From Alphaproteobacteria bacterium bin98 (lineage in GTDB: Bacteria > Pseudomonadota > Alphaproteobacteria > Bin98), in contig MPNG01000007.1 in NCBI GenBank assembly GCA_002238905.1, positions 1-54,025 on the forward strand: a stretch of 54,025 bases of DNA. The letters are read 5' to 3'. A program made the translations under genes and the position numbers. Shown here in pieces: positions 27,895 to 36,900 of the stretch. Position 1 is the stretch's first letter; each line of letters starts with the position of its first letter. Under the pieces are notes generated by a model that did not search any database, had not been told where the DNA came from, and saw only the letters and a list, made by a program, of their open reading frames with translations.

Positions 27895-28746
27895 TCAACC
27901 CTCATTCTTCACATAAGAAAAAGAATTCTCTGTTTCTAGAGCTTTCAAAAATTTCTCAATTAACTCTCGGAACAGTTTGTCTCTCTCATTTACAAAACTG
28001 CCCATTTTTTCAGCAACAGAAGACTGCACGGCCAAACCATCACCGCTACGCTTAATCAAGGCTTGCACACAACTCAAAGCTTTCATATGCTTTACGCGCA
28101 AAGCCTCTCGCGCAACGCAATCTTCAAGAAAACTCTTTACTTGATCTTTTAAATTTGCAAACGACCTAGACCTTACATACCAATCCTCTGACTCTTTTAA
28201 ATCTTCAAGCAAACTCTTCCCTTGCGCTCTGCAATCTTCAAGCGTAGGCTTACTATCATCGGATCTAATCTGAGACATAAGATGTTTTTTGTCTATTGCA
28301 GCCTCATTCTGACAACCTGAATCTACGCAGACAAGACTCCAGATTTTATCAATTGGGTTGTGTGCAGAACAGTCCCTCTGTTTTAACTCATCCAATTTTA
28401 ACTCATGCGATTTGAACGATTCATGTAAAGATTGCATTTCTGCACTCAGCTCGCTTTTAAAAGACCTGTATCCCTTCTCCTTCTTGTTTAGTTTCAAAAT
28501 AAGAGCTTCAGATAAAAAATGGTTATCAATGATATAAAGTATGGACAAAAGCAATCTATTATCCAAACTGCATGCCAAACTGCATGCGGTATAATGCATT
28601 GCCACAAGATCCTTAAAATGGCGGGCTATAGGTTTGGCAACAACACCTCTATCTTCGCTGCTTAATTGTGCATCTGCTGATTCTGCACTTTGTGCCCGAA
28701 ACCCAATCATCACACAGACAATCAGCATATTTTTTATTATGTTCAT
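27895..28746 (-). CDS. Secreted singleton paralog, function unknown
   Basis: This 283-residue protein has signal peptide NIIKNMLIVCVMIGFRAQSA. The body is long, helical and charged, with CSLACSLDNRLLLSILYIID near residue 60, a KSHELKLDELKQRDC segment, and FLEDCVAREALRVKHMKAL near residue 220. It ends FSYVKNEG. A Cys-Gly-Ile-Leu-stop lies about 40 bases past its stop in another frame, so its original tail may have been lost by a frameshift. Confidence 0.85.
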   Translation of the reverse strand: MNIIKNMLIVCVMIGFRAQSAESADAQLSSEDRGVVAKPIARHFKDLVAMHYTACSLACSLDNRLLLSILYIIDNHFLSEALILKLNKKEKGYRSFKSELSAEMQSLHESFKSHELKLDELKQRDCSAHNPIDKIWSLVCVDSGCQNEAAIDKKHLMSQIRSDDSKPTLEDCRAQGKSLLEDLKESEDWYVRSRSFANLKDQVKSFLEDCVAREALRVKHMKALSCVQALIKRSGDGLAVQSSVAEKMGSFVNERDKLFRELIEKFLKALETENSFSYVKNEG

Positions 28747-28914
28747 TGTATTCCTTTCAATTCAATCAAAAAAGAGAGCTCTTGCATACACTCCTTTTTT
28801 TGCACCACCGCAGGTATAGCGCTGAGAGTATCTCACATAGGTCAAAGCAGCTCATCATAATAACGCCCTGCGTTCTGAACCTAAGCCAATTTATGGATGC
28901 CCTGACCCTTTCTC

Positions 28915-29058
28915 TTATCTCACATAGCTTTCATACCCCCTGCTGCGCGATCTATCATCAGGACATAATCGTACATGCATTATCAGAGCTAAGAGAGCAG
29001 TATCTGCGATACTGTTACTGCGAATATCGACGCTTTGCGCTGACAACAAAATCAACAT
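28915..29058 (-). pseudogene. Signal-peptide head with short body remnant
   Basis: The ATG at 29058 opens LILLSAQSVDIRSNSIADTA, in which SAQSVD corresponds to the signal cleavage region of the array. The frame ends after 47 residues. No ribosome site is visible. The surrounding 28747-29359 sequence shows no intact gene. Confidence 0.45.
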
Positions 29059-29359
29059 ATCGATTCCACTTTTAATGGATTTTATCGTGTAGCCTCATTA
29101 TCATTCAAAGCAGTGATGATTCACTAACCTTCCTATAAACATGACACTCTTTTTTAAAAAAAATCAAACATAAAATTAAAGAAAACCTGATATTTTTCAT
29201 GTTTTAAAACCTGGCATGCACAATAGCTACGCTTGCGTGTAAATTTTTCTATGACTTTGAGACACGGGTGATAGGCGGCCATCACCTTTAACAATTCATA
29301 GGAATCATTTTCATTCCTGCACACCAAGAAATAGACGTTTCAGTCACAGCAATCAATGC

Positions 29360-29441
29360 AAACTTGTAATGGTACAACATCAACTTTGACTGAAACACAA
29401 TCAGCGCACATAAACTCCATTACACTTTTGATTATTTTGAT
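29360..29441 (-). pseudogene. Decayed signal-peptide head
   Basis: The minus strand from 29441 reads ATC AAA ATA ATC AAA AGT GTA ATG, the array head with its start codon changed from ATG to ATC. The phrase GTGCGCTGATTGTGTTTCAG follows. No body is attached. Confidence 0.5.
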
Positions 29442-29510
29442 CTGCTACCTCATAAAGCAAGAGTCATGCCACCGCTTGTGTGCGACCACATTCCCTTAAT
29501 AGAGTAACTC

Positions 29511-30497
29511 TCACGCAACGCTCTCGCCAGCAATCCACGGTACAGCATAGATCGGTTGGGGACACTTCGATTGGAGACGCTTCGGTTTGGGATAGGTCGG
29601 TGGGGGAGCGCTCGGTTTGGATTGACCTGAGAGATTTAGCTTCAGTTGAGACTTTAGACCTTTCAGAGCAAAAACCTTATGTTTTTGCATAAACCAATTA
29701 GTTTTCTCGTATAATGTCTGCATCAGCGCTGCTTTACCAGCTACATGTTGCAAATAATCGTCAAACTCTTCATTAATGCCGGAAACAAAATCTGCACCAC
29801 CGTCCTGATGAGGCAGATCTTTTAAAACCATCAAGTCTGCCTTCTGCTCTGCGCATAAAGCCTGATAATCCCTGATCATTACCTCCCAGTTTTTAAAAAA
29901 ATACTCCCCATCACAACGATTGGTAGAGTGCGGAATCAAGGTTTTGTTTTCGTGATCGCCAGCCCTCTTTGGCTTAGTGTCGCAAAACGCAAGGTAAACA
30001 CCCTCAAGCAATTCTGCGTCTTGAATACTCTCGTCTTGCAATTCAAAGCCAATAGCCCGCATCTCTTCTGCGTCTTTGAGAACCTTTTTTTGAAAGACCT
30101 GATACTCAGTCGCATTGGACACTCTATCTTGATGTTGACAGTTACATTCAAGCAAAGAACTTGTGCTGCTATACAAAAAATCCTCTAAGCAGCTCATTAG
30201 ATGATGCCTCCACAGAGAACGATGAGTCATTTTTTTGGCCCGCTTGCGCGATTCGTCAACCAATCTAGTATGCCAAAGATCCTTCTTATCGCATGCTGCA
30301 TCACACCTCTGCATGTTCGTAGGTTGCGCAGGGACTGAAGGGAATACAGTTTCCAGGATAGCTGTAAGATCGCTTATCTTCACACTCACCTTCCGGACAC
30401 GAACCGCTGGAGGGTCTAATGGTGGATTGTGTATGCTTGCGCTTTGCGCCTGTGACACAATCAGCATGCATATCATTATATTTTTTATCATTCTCAT
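29511..30497 (-). CDS. Secreted paralog with PSAP/PPTY proline-rich tail
   Basis: This 328-residue protein has signal peptide RMIKNIMICMLIVSQAQSA. The body includes RCDAACDKKDLWHTRLVDES, a basic RKRAKKMTHRSLWRHH segment, CLEDFLYSSTSSLLECNCQH and a KNWEVMIRDYQALCAEQKA block. The last 40 residues differ sharply: they are rich in Pro and Lys and include SKPSAPPPTYPKPKRLQ, CPQPIYAVPW and AGESVA. PSAP is the TSG101-binding late-domain motif and PPTY a WW-domain (PPxY) motif; in enveloped viruses such pairs recruit ESCRT. Host use here is inference. Confidence 0.87.
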   Translation of the reverse strand: MRMIKNIMICMLIVSQAQSASIHNPPLDPPAVRVRKVSVKISDLTAILETVFPSVPAQPTNMQRCDAACDKKDLWHTRLVDESRKRAKKMTHRSLWRHHLMSCLEDFLYSSTSSLLECNCQHQDRVSNATEYQVFQKKVLKDAEEMRAIGFELQDESIQDAELLEGVYLAFCDTKPKRAGDHENKTLIPHSTNRCDGEYFFKNWEVMIRDYQALCAEQKADLMVLKDLPHQDGGADFVSGINEEFDDYLQHVAGKAALMQTLYEKTNWFMQKHKVFALKGLKSQLKLNLSGQSKPSAPPPTYPKPKRLQSKCPQPIYAVPWIAGESVA

Positions 30498-30635
30498 CTT
30501 ACATCCTTTTTGTGTTAAAAAAATGGTTTTCTCCTAATTTTTTCTATATGTTAACATACTTTTTCTCATCTGCGTGTTTTCCCCTTGTGTTTTCAACACA
30601 ACATTTTATGATGTGCATTGTATCCCCTTTTGGCA

Positions 30636-30720
30636 CTACAGTATAGTACATAAAAACTCACTAGCAACACTCTCTGCATTTTCTAGTTTTTCACGTTTTT
30701 TGTACCAAGCAAAATTTGAA
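30636..30720 (-). pseudogene. Tail remnant ending CTIL
   Basis: The minus strand encodes YKKREKLENAESVASEF and then Cys-Thr-Ile-Leu-TAG at 30636-30650. This parallels the out-of-frame tail of the broken 24933 gene (AETLENSDSSASRFRCTIL). No start or signal peptide is attached. The rest of 30498-30954 shows nothing else. Confidence 0.5.
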
Positions 30721-30954
30721 AAAATTAATAAAGTGATCCAATATTTTTATCATAAAATCTTCGCTCTGATCTGCATATTGATTATATGATTCAAGATTTG
30801 AAAGAAGATCACGCTTCGCAACCTCGAGACAATCTGCTGCACCAATCCATTTTTTTAACTAAGTGCAGTCTTGCTTATGCCATTTCCACCAATTCAAATC
30901 ATATCATATCGAAAATTGTCAATCAAAACATTTATTTCAAAACCTTCAATCACA

Positions 30955-31920
30955 TCAACCACTTGGAGGCTTTTCAAATTGCACAATCGTCTGAAATGGA
31001 GTCAGGTATTCTCGGATCATATCTTTTCTAGCTTTTGCGCCTGACTTCAATAAATCAAGATGTGAAAAGACCTGCAACCACTCATTCAAACCAATGAGCA
31101 CATAACATTTTCCTGTGGTTGATTTTTTCAATTTTTCCAAACCGTTTTGATCTTCAATGATCTTCTGCCACTTAGGCAGGTCAACTGCTTCATAGCATGG
31201 CGCAGCTGTCAATGCTTTCAAATCTTCTTGCTGTCTCACCTTCCACTCTTCCAAATCTTCATCATTCTGGGCGCTTTGAGCTTCAAAGATCTTCTGCCAC
31301 CGATCCGGATCAACTGACACATAACATGGCTCAGCTATCAATTTTTTCAAATCTTCTTGGAGAGTAGCGATAAGTCTCATCTGCTTGTCTTCCAAAGACG
31401 CATGTTCTTGGACACACTGCTCCAAAATTTCCCACGCCTCTTTTGCAGTAGCAGTGATACACACTATCTCTTGCGCGCCCAAAGTTTCATAACCCTGGCA
31501 TTGATCCAAAATTCTTTTAGCCTGTCGTATAACTGAATTACCTTTTTCCTTATCCTTTGGTGCGAATAGACAAGGCTGCCAGTATGCCTCAAAAAAGGAT
31601 AGAATGCTAGCAGACGTGTCCATCACACCCTTGATTGTTTCTCTCCATTCAGCTTCAAAGCGCTGTAACAAATTTTTTAGAGAGTTTGATCCTGGAGAAA
31701 TTCTCGTCTTTTTTGATTCCAGTATAGTAAAAAAATCTACCATTTCCCATGCTTTAGGCCACAAAGAAAGGAGTGTATTACTCCTTTGCACAAAAATCGC
31801 AAGAGAGTCTGCAACACGTGCGCCTATTCCCTCTTTGTCTAATAACAAATCATTATTGGCGCTTTGCACTGATAATACAGTCATCAGAGATAGTATCATT
31901 ATACTTTTCATTATTGTCAT
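30955..31920 (-). CDS. Group H secreted paralog with Cys-Tyr repeats
   Basis: This 321-residue protein has signal peptide KSIMILSLMTVLSVQSA followed by NNDLLLD, matched in 43295-44194 by KNDLLLD. From about residue 190 a unit of 45-50 residues repeats three times: DLKKLIAEPCYVSVDPDRWQ, DLKALTAAPCYEAVDLPKWQ, and a diverged TGKCYVLIGLNEWLQ. The last part, LLKSGAKARKDMIREYLTPF, corresponds to the SSGANVRRDVMKKYLAHAR block of its paralog. It ends FEKPPSG without CaaX or a membrane segment. Confidence 0.86.
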   Translation of the reverse strand: MTIMKSIMILSLMTVLSVQSANNDLLLDKEGIGARVADSLAIFVQRSNTLLSLWPKAWEMVDFFTILESKKTRISPGSNSLKNLLQRFEAEWRETIKGVMDTSASILSFFEAYWQPCLFAPKDKEKGNSVIRQAKRILDQCQGYETLGAQEIVCITATAKEAWEILEQCVQEHASLEDKQMRLIATLQEDLKKLIAEPCYVSVDPDRWQKIFEAQSAQNDEDLEEWKVRQQEDLKALTAAPCYEAVDLPKWQKIIEDQNGLEKLKKSTTGKCYVLIGLNEWLQVFSHLDLLKSGAKARKDMIREYLTPFQTIVQFEKPPSG

Positions 31921-31971
31921 CGTTCACCCTCACCCAAAGCATTGATTGTCAATAATCACTGCCTCTTTCAC

Positions 31972-31983
31972 GTATAGCACACT
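31972..31983 (-). promoter_or_regulatory. Family promoter-like motif
   Basis: TTTTAAAGTGTGCTATACGT on the minus strand about 55 bases before the 31920 start. Confidence 0.45.
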
Positions 31984-32141
31984 TTAAAACAGCACATAAG
32001 TTTCACTGTTCACATTTCATTGAAAATTGTAGTCTTAGCAAGGATAAACGATCATTTTTGCATCTGGACACAGATCGATCCCAACGTTGATGGGATCTGC
32101 TAAACTCACGATATCTTTTACTTCTTCTTTTTACAGCACAT

Positions 32142-33503
32142 CTAAAGAAATCTACAAAAATTCATCCATTCCCTTCCTTGCGCCATTTCAGCAGAAAGCT
32201 CATTTTCTTCTCTCAAAGCGTTTGCAAATTTAGAGAAGAATATTGCCATATCCTTTTCTCTCTCAGAGGCATAGTGCACATAGAATTTTAAAGATGTTCG
32301 CGCGGTTTTACGCGCTTTATCCTGCCAATTTTTTTGAGAGAAGGGTTTGGCAAGATCTTGCTGCGTCGGAAAAATAGCAAATTCACTATTCATATATTGT
32401 GATAAATGCTTTATGTGTTTTCTCTGACTTTCTTCTAAAAACGCATGGTCTGAAAAGCTTTGCACCACTTTTTTCAAAGACTTTGTCACAACGCCTTGCA
32501 ACTTTACTGCACCTTCCGAATCGAGATCTTCTGACTTTACTGCACCTTTCGGCTCTAGATCTTCCGACTTTACTACACCTTTCGGCTCTAGATCTTCCGA
32601 CTTTACCGCACCTTCCGGCTCTGGAGCAAGCCTCCGCAACCCATCCAAGATACGGTCTTCTTCTAGCTGCAATTTTTCCGCACAATCTTGAAAAATTTTC
32701 ACATCTGCACACAGATTTTTTATAAATTCTGTATAAATTTCAGCATACTCTGAGCGCGCACTTAATGCAAAAACTTGAGCGGTTTCACTATCTTTCAACA
32801 AAGCAGCCATCTCGCCCATCAACCTATTCCGCACATTACACATTGCTTTACTCCATTGCACCACATACTCAAAAGGTGTGGAACCCTCTATTGCGCTTGT
32901 TGCCTGCATAATGTTTGGTCCATATGGTTCCAACAAAGCATTTGCAAATCTAGAGAAAAATCTCGCCATGGTCCCTTCTCTCTCACGTGCATAGCAGATA
33001 TATAAGCTACATAAGAGCCGCTGATCGCCATCCTCCTTTACACACTTCATGCAAGCGTCAAGGTGTTTTTTTTGCTCTTTTTCCAAACGTCCATGCTTTT
33101 GTAATCCTTGCGTCACCTTTTCCAAAACAGAAGCCATACTATCATCCTCAGCACAACTATCCATCGAAGATGATGTTTGAACAAAACAATACGAATCAAG
33201 CATATCTTTTTCTTTTCTCTCCAATTGTTTGCAAGCATCCTCAAACTCTTGTGCGTTTTTGCACAGATTGTTTTTCCAATCTTCACACCTCTGTGGATCA
33301 AGTCCCTCAGATGGAGTAGTTGTTGTTTGAACCAACACACACATATTGCCAATCAACTCACTCCTCAAAGTGCACATTTTCTCATGTACTTGCATCACAG
33401 GCTGAAAAATAGCCTCAGTTTGGCTATCTTCACCACCCTTGGATCCTTTCACCTGCAACGTAAGCAGTGCACATATTATCATTATATTTTTCATTATTTG
33501 CAT
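32142..33503 (-). CDS. Group F two-module secreted paralog
   Basis: This 453-residue protein has signal peptide KNIMIICALLTLQVKGS. Two halves each end in a YAxEREKxMAxFFSRFANAL motif, near residues 175-195 and 410-430, as in 20190-21662. A 33-bp in-frame tandem repeat between them encodes SEDLEPKGAVK-type units. The frame stops at TAG (32142-32144) after FCRFL, but reading on gives MCCKKKK and TAA. The position of the stop relative to the 20190 paralog (SLFHAEKKERV) suggests the TAG is a late nonsense change. It starts 29 bases after 33533-34411 ends, so the two are probably co-transcribed. Confidence 0.86.
   Translation of the reverse strand: MQIMKNIMIICALLTLQVKGSKGGEDSQTEAIFQPVMQVHEKMCTLRSELIGNMCVLVQTTTTPSEGLDPQRCEDWKNNLCKNAQEFEDACKQLERKEKDMLDSYCFVQTSSSMDSCAEDDSMASVLEKVTQGLQKHGRLEKEQKKHLDACMKCVKEDGDQRLLCSLYICYAREREGTMARFFSRFANALLEPYGPNIMQATSAIEGSTPFEYVVQWSKAMCNVRNRLMGEMAALLKDSETAQVFALSARSEYAEIYTEFIKNLCADVKIFQDCAEKLQLEEDRILDGLRRLAPEPEGAVKSEDLEPKGVVKSEDLEPKGAVKSEDLDSEGAVKLQGVVTKSLKKVVQSFSDHAFLEESQRKHIKHLSQYMNSEFAIFPTQQDLAKPFSQKNWQDKARKTARTSLKFYVHYASEREKDMAIFFSKFANALREENELSAEMAQGREWMNFCRFL
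32507..32625 (-). repeat. 33-bp in-frame minisatellite
   Basis: Three full units start at 32507, 32540 and 32573, and a partial one starts at 32606. Each encodes an 11-residue piece of the type EPKGAVKSEDL. The unit length is a multiple of three, so changes in copy number would keep the frame. Confidence 0.9.
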
Positions 33504-33532
33504 CTTTTATCCTTAATTTTTGTTACACGGTA

Positions 33533-34411
33533 TCATTCCTTTAATGTCTTATCTATACATGTACAACACAAAAAAACATCACTATAACAATTAGCCATCA
33601 ACCTCAATAATGTCTTAACCTTAGAAAGGAAAGAGAGGTGTCGGGGTGATCTCTTACCCTTACCCTGCGCCTGGCCCACATCGGGTGCACAAACATCCTG
33701 CTCTTCCTGCAAAAAAACTGAACATGAATCGTAGAATTTTTTCATCAACCTGACTCTCTCATGCATCTGTTGCTCATAATGGATTTGAGTAGTGGTGTAA
33801 TAGTCTATTTCATCAACCATCAGAGAGAAAAGGGCTTTGTTATATAGCAACATTTTTGTCACCCAGTAATCCGCCTGCTGCTCTGCCTGCAGCCTTTGAT
33901 GCTCTTTGATTTTTGCACACAATCCCGTCAAAGCCGCTTCCACAGTAGAGTAAGATGCGAGATCCTGTCGAGACATTTCTTCTCGGTCAAAAGCACATTT
34001 GTCACAAAAGTCTCTATAGTAGCTATCCAGTGTCCTTGAAATCTTCTTTCCTTTTTCACACAATACAGAGCACTCAGTGTAAAAATTTGCGGCACTATCT
34101 GCCATCTTTGCTCTCACAGCTATATATTTTTGCACAGAATTCTGTGCTAAGAACGCTTCAGAAAAAGATGCTTTCATGCATTTTTGTTTAGTCAAATAAG
34201 AAAAGGTATACATGATTGCTGATTCACAATCATATAAGTCATACTCCCTTTGCACAAATTGCTTGAAAACCTTATGATCAGACAAATACTGCCTCCTCTT
34301 TAAAGAGTCGTGAAGGCTAACCTTTTCACCTGCGCCTAGTGCCAGATCGCTTGCTTGCAGCTGTAACGCAAGCAATGCACACATGATCATAATGTTTTTT
34401 ATTATTTGCAT
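33533..34411 (-). CDS. Group D secreted paralog with C-terminal cysteines
   Basis: This 292-residue protein has signal peptide KNIMIMCALLALQLQASDL. It resembles 47312-48115: FKQFVQREYDLYDCESAIMY, FSEAFLAQNSVQKYIAVRAK and CSVLCEKGKKISRTLDSYYR have counterparts there. Near the end a basic stretch GKGKRSPRHLSFLSKVK leads to VFLCCTCIDKTLKE. Cysteine clusters close to a C-terminus can be palmitoylated in eukaryotic cells; both group D proteins have one. It is the first gene of the 34411-to-32142 unit. Confidence 0.86.
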   Translation of the reverse strand: MQIIKNIMIMCALLALQLQASDLALGAGEKVSLHDSLKRRQYLSDHKVFKQFVQREYDLYDCESAIMYTFSYLTKQKCMKASFSEAFLAQNSVQKYIAVRAKMADSAANFYTECSVLCEKGKKISRTLDSYYRDFCDKCAFDREEMSRQDLASYSTVEAALTGLCAKIKEHQRLQAEQQADYWVTKMLLYNKALFSLMVDEIDYYTTTQIHYEQQMHERVRLMKKFYDSCSVFLQEEQDVCAPDVGQAQGKGKRSPRHLSFLSKVKTLLRLMANCYSDVFLCCTCIDKTLKE

Positions 34412-34455
34412 CGTTCATCCTCACTATATAAAAAGATTCACTATCAAGCATACAA

Positions 34456-34466
34456 ATTTTAGCACA
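34456..34466 (-). promoter_or_regulatory. Family promoter-like motif with extended -10
   Basis: ATATGTGCTAAAATTT on the minus strand contains TGC-TAAAAT, an extended -10 element. It lies about 45 bases upstream of the 34411 start. Confidence 0.45.
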
Positions 34467-34582
34467 TATTAACACATTAAAAAACACTGAAAACGTAGAG
34501 AAATCAAAACTATATCCTCAGAGCTTTATACGATTGCACAAAACCTCTCAAAGATCTGGCAGCAGCATTTTTTCTATCTTCT

Positions 34583-34888
34583 ATTATGCTCAAGGTCTAG
34601 AACACTTTTGTTAAAATATTAAAAGCTGACAGCATTGAGGATTGAAAATCCTCGCATTTCACACACTCCTTCTCTTCATATTTCTCTTTCTTTCCCAGAA
34701 GATTCTTCAACAAAGAAAGATCTTATTGTCAGTGTCTTCAATTGCACCATAAACTCCCTATCAACTCTACTCTCTAACTTGCCAGGGGTTCAAAATGCTT
34801 GTTAAGACTTACATCCAGTCGAAAGCTCTTCCCTTCTTTGCAACACAACAAAAAAAGCGTAACTACAGTATGGCACATCTAGCAGGAC
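34583..34888 (-). repeat. 306-bp near-identical duplication, copy 1
   Basis: It aligns without gaps to 44645-44950 (offset 10062) with two differences that I can find. It covers the last seven codons and stop of gene 34863 (PARCAIL) and the DNA behind it. Similarity drops abruptly inside the coding region at 34889. The adjoining 34441-34582 part is related to 44420-44550 more loosely and holds a remnant of a 49586-like head. Confidence 0.9.
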
Positions 34889-36164
34889 TCTCAGACTCTC
34901 TGTAGAACGTTGACTCTATTAACAACTTTTGCAAGGATTGGCCTAACTCAGATTGATTGAAATCCTTCTCTTGCTTTAAAAAATTGGGAAAATCAAATTT
35001 TAATGATTGCAGAAAATCTATTCTCAAATCGGTACAGACTTTATACCCTTCACCGAAAGCAGCATCATAGTTACGATAACAGCGCGCTCGCCTCTCCTGC
35101 TGAAATGTTTCATGCTCCCTTTGACAATCCTCAGCGTGTGCCTGCAACCTTTGCAGTCTTTCGGCTCTGGAGAAATCCGGGTACATCTGCAATCTTTCAT
35201 ACTCCTCGGTTTGTGCCATCCACATCTGAAATCTTTCACACGCCTCGGTTTGTGCCTGCAACCTCTGCAAAAGACCTTCTCCATTAGAAGAAAAAATATC
35301 ATGATTCGTACGCCGGATCTCTTCTGACTGAATGTTCAGGCTTTCAGACGCCTGAACACTCAGGCGTTTAAACTCCTGAAAATTCACTACATACGACTGC
35401 ACCTGCCGGCTTGCACGCACAGTGTGATATATCGCAATAAAGCCCTCTCCAGACCTCATTACTTTGCGCACTCCGTCATGGTACTGATCGATATGAAGTG
35501 TCAGCTTATCTATCATAGCCACGCTTGCACTCAAGAAAAGATCGCTTTCCTCACAGCGCTTTTGTGCCTCATGGTGCATCGCCTGCTGATTGACTTGCGA
35601 TATTTCATACGCCTCGGTTTGTTCCTGCAACCTCTGCAAAAAACCTTCTAGATTATCAGCAAAAATCTCAGCAGGTTTCGTACGCCTGAGCTCTTCTGAC
35701 TGACGCCCGAGCTCTTTTGACTGAACATTCAGGCTTTCACACACAGCGTGATATATCTCGTGAGCGCCATTTGTAGACCTCATTGATTCCCATATTAGAT
35801 CATAGTACTTCGCGATATGAAGTGTCAGCCTGTCTATCATATCCATGTATTCTTGCACAGACTCCTGTTCCAAATAGGCTGGAGGAATCTCGCTTCGTTT
35901 GGGTGTTGCTTTACTTAAACACTGCAAGATGTCAAGGATATCCCGCTCAAAAATGCAGCAGTTAGACCCTTGTTGTATAAACTGAAAAAGAAATCTGATT
36001 GCATCATCTTTTGCATCTACGCCATCTAATGGCAAATCGCTTGCTTGCACAAGAAATCTGATTGCATCATCTTTTGCATCTACGCCATCTAATGGCAAAT
36101 CGCTTGCTTGCAATTGCAACGCTATCAGCGCACTTATGATCATTATATTTTTGATTATTTTCAT
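34863..36164 (-). CDS. Secreted paralog ending in CaaX box CAIL
   Basis: This 433-residue protein has signal peptide KIIKNIMIISALIALQLQA. Directly after it a 21-residue unit (SDLPLDGVDAKDDAIRFL region) is exactly duplicated. The body consists of coiled-coil-like repeats: ENLEGFLQRLQEQTEAYEIS-type units recur at least twice, with SEEIRRT and SEELRRT linkers. It ends SPARCAIL. Cys-aliphatic-aliphatic-Leu is the pattern recognised by eukaryotic geranylgeranyltransferase I. The last seven codons lie in a repeat shared with gene 44925, whose body is different, so the tail was probably acquired by recombination. Confidence 0.88.
   Translation of the reverse strand: MKIIKNIMIISALIALQLQASDLPLDGVDAKDDAIRFLVQASDLPLDGVDAKDDAIRFLFQFIQQGSNCCIFERDILDILQCLSKATPKRSEIPPAYLEQESVQEYMDMIDRLTLHIAKYYDLIWESMRSTNGAHEIYHAVCESLNVQSKELGRQSEELRRTKPAEIFADNLEGFLQRLQEQTEAYEISQVNQQAMHHEAQKRCEESDLFLSASVAMIDKLTLHIDQYHDGVRKVMRSGEGFIAIYHTVRASRQVQSYVVNFQEFKRLSVQASESLNIQSEEIRRTNHDIFSSNGEGLLQRLQAQTEACERFQMWMAQTEEYERLQMYPDFSRAERLQRLQAHAEDCQREHETFQQERRARCYRNYDAAFGEGYKVCTDLRIDFLQSLKFDFPNFLKQEKDFNQSELGQSLQKLLIESTFYRESESPARCAIL
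35988..36113 (-). repeat. 63-bp exact tandem duplication
   Basis: Two consecutive copies (35988-36050 and 36051-36113) begin aagaaatctgattgcatcat. They encode the first residues after the signal peptide twice. The duplication is in frame. Confidence 0.93.
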
Positions 36165-36435
36165 TTGCCCTTTATTTGAAAAACACTCCAGCAGTATTTT
36201 ATCATATTTGCAATTAAAAACAATTTTTCTTTCATCATTATCAGCTTTGCTTTTTATAGAAGTATGTTCAATAAAATCATGGACCGTGATGCCACACCAT
36301 ACTCTCAGAGTAGGGAAAGAAAAAAATTTCTATCTTTACTGGATGGCGAAGAGTGTGATTGCAGACCCTCTGCACTTTGCGCCGACAATACAATTGAAGA
36401 CCCCCCTACTTTGCAACATAACAAAAAAGGTATAA

Positions 36436-36900
36436 GCGTATAATAACTACAGGACAAAAAAAAAGAACGCCTCTTCTTGATTTCCGCCTTCATCACTGTT
36501 TTAAATCCACGCTCATCTTCCAAAGATTTTCAAATAACGTCGAGCATTTGCAGATCTTCGCTTGGAGATTAGTTATATATTGCTCATAAAGCAACAGGGG
36601 TCACAAATCTTTTTCTGATATCCTTATCAGCATGGGTATTATCAATTCCATCTTGCTCAGAGAGCATCGCTCTTTTTAAGGCACTGATGCAATGCTAAGG
36701 CGTTACGCGAATCTTCTCAAATTCTGTTAAATATTACTTCAAATCTTGTAAAGATTCTGCAGCACCATTACAATCAGATTCGAGAGAACAAAAAGTTACC
36801 ATTTCAGTATGAGAAAGGATTGTTCAACAATGACCCCGTCTTCTACGCCATTCCACCTTCTCCCAGACACGCTGCTTTCTTAATGTATACTCTACAGAAG
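36436..36900 (-). pseudogene. Decayed group C paralog with damaged CAIL tail
   Basis: At the 3' end, AAG AAG AGG CGT TCT parallels the KKSRSYRCAIL end of 38190, but a short deletion leaves TGTCCTGTAG instead of TGT GCC ATA CTG TAG. Further upstream, aataacgtcgagcatttgca (near 36534) and aacaatgaccccgtcttcta (near 36826) match the genes at 45734 and 48383. No frame is open. Downstream of it, 36165-36430 holds a stranded signal-like phrase (SSIVLSAQSAE). Confidence 0.65.
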
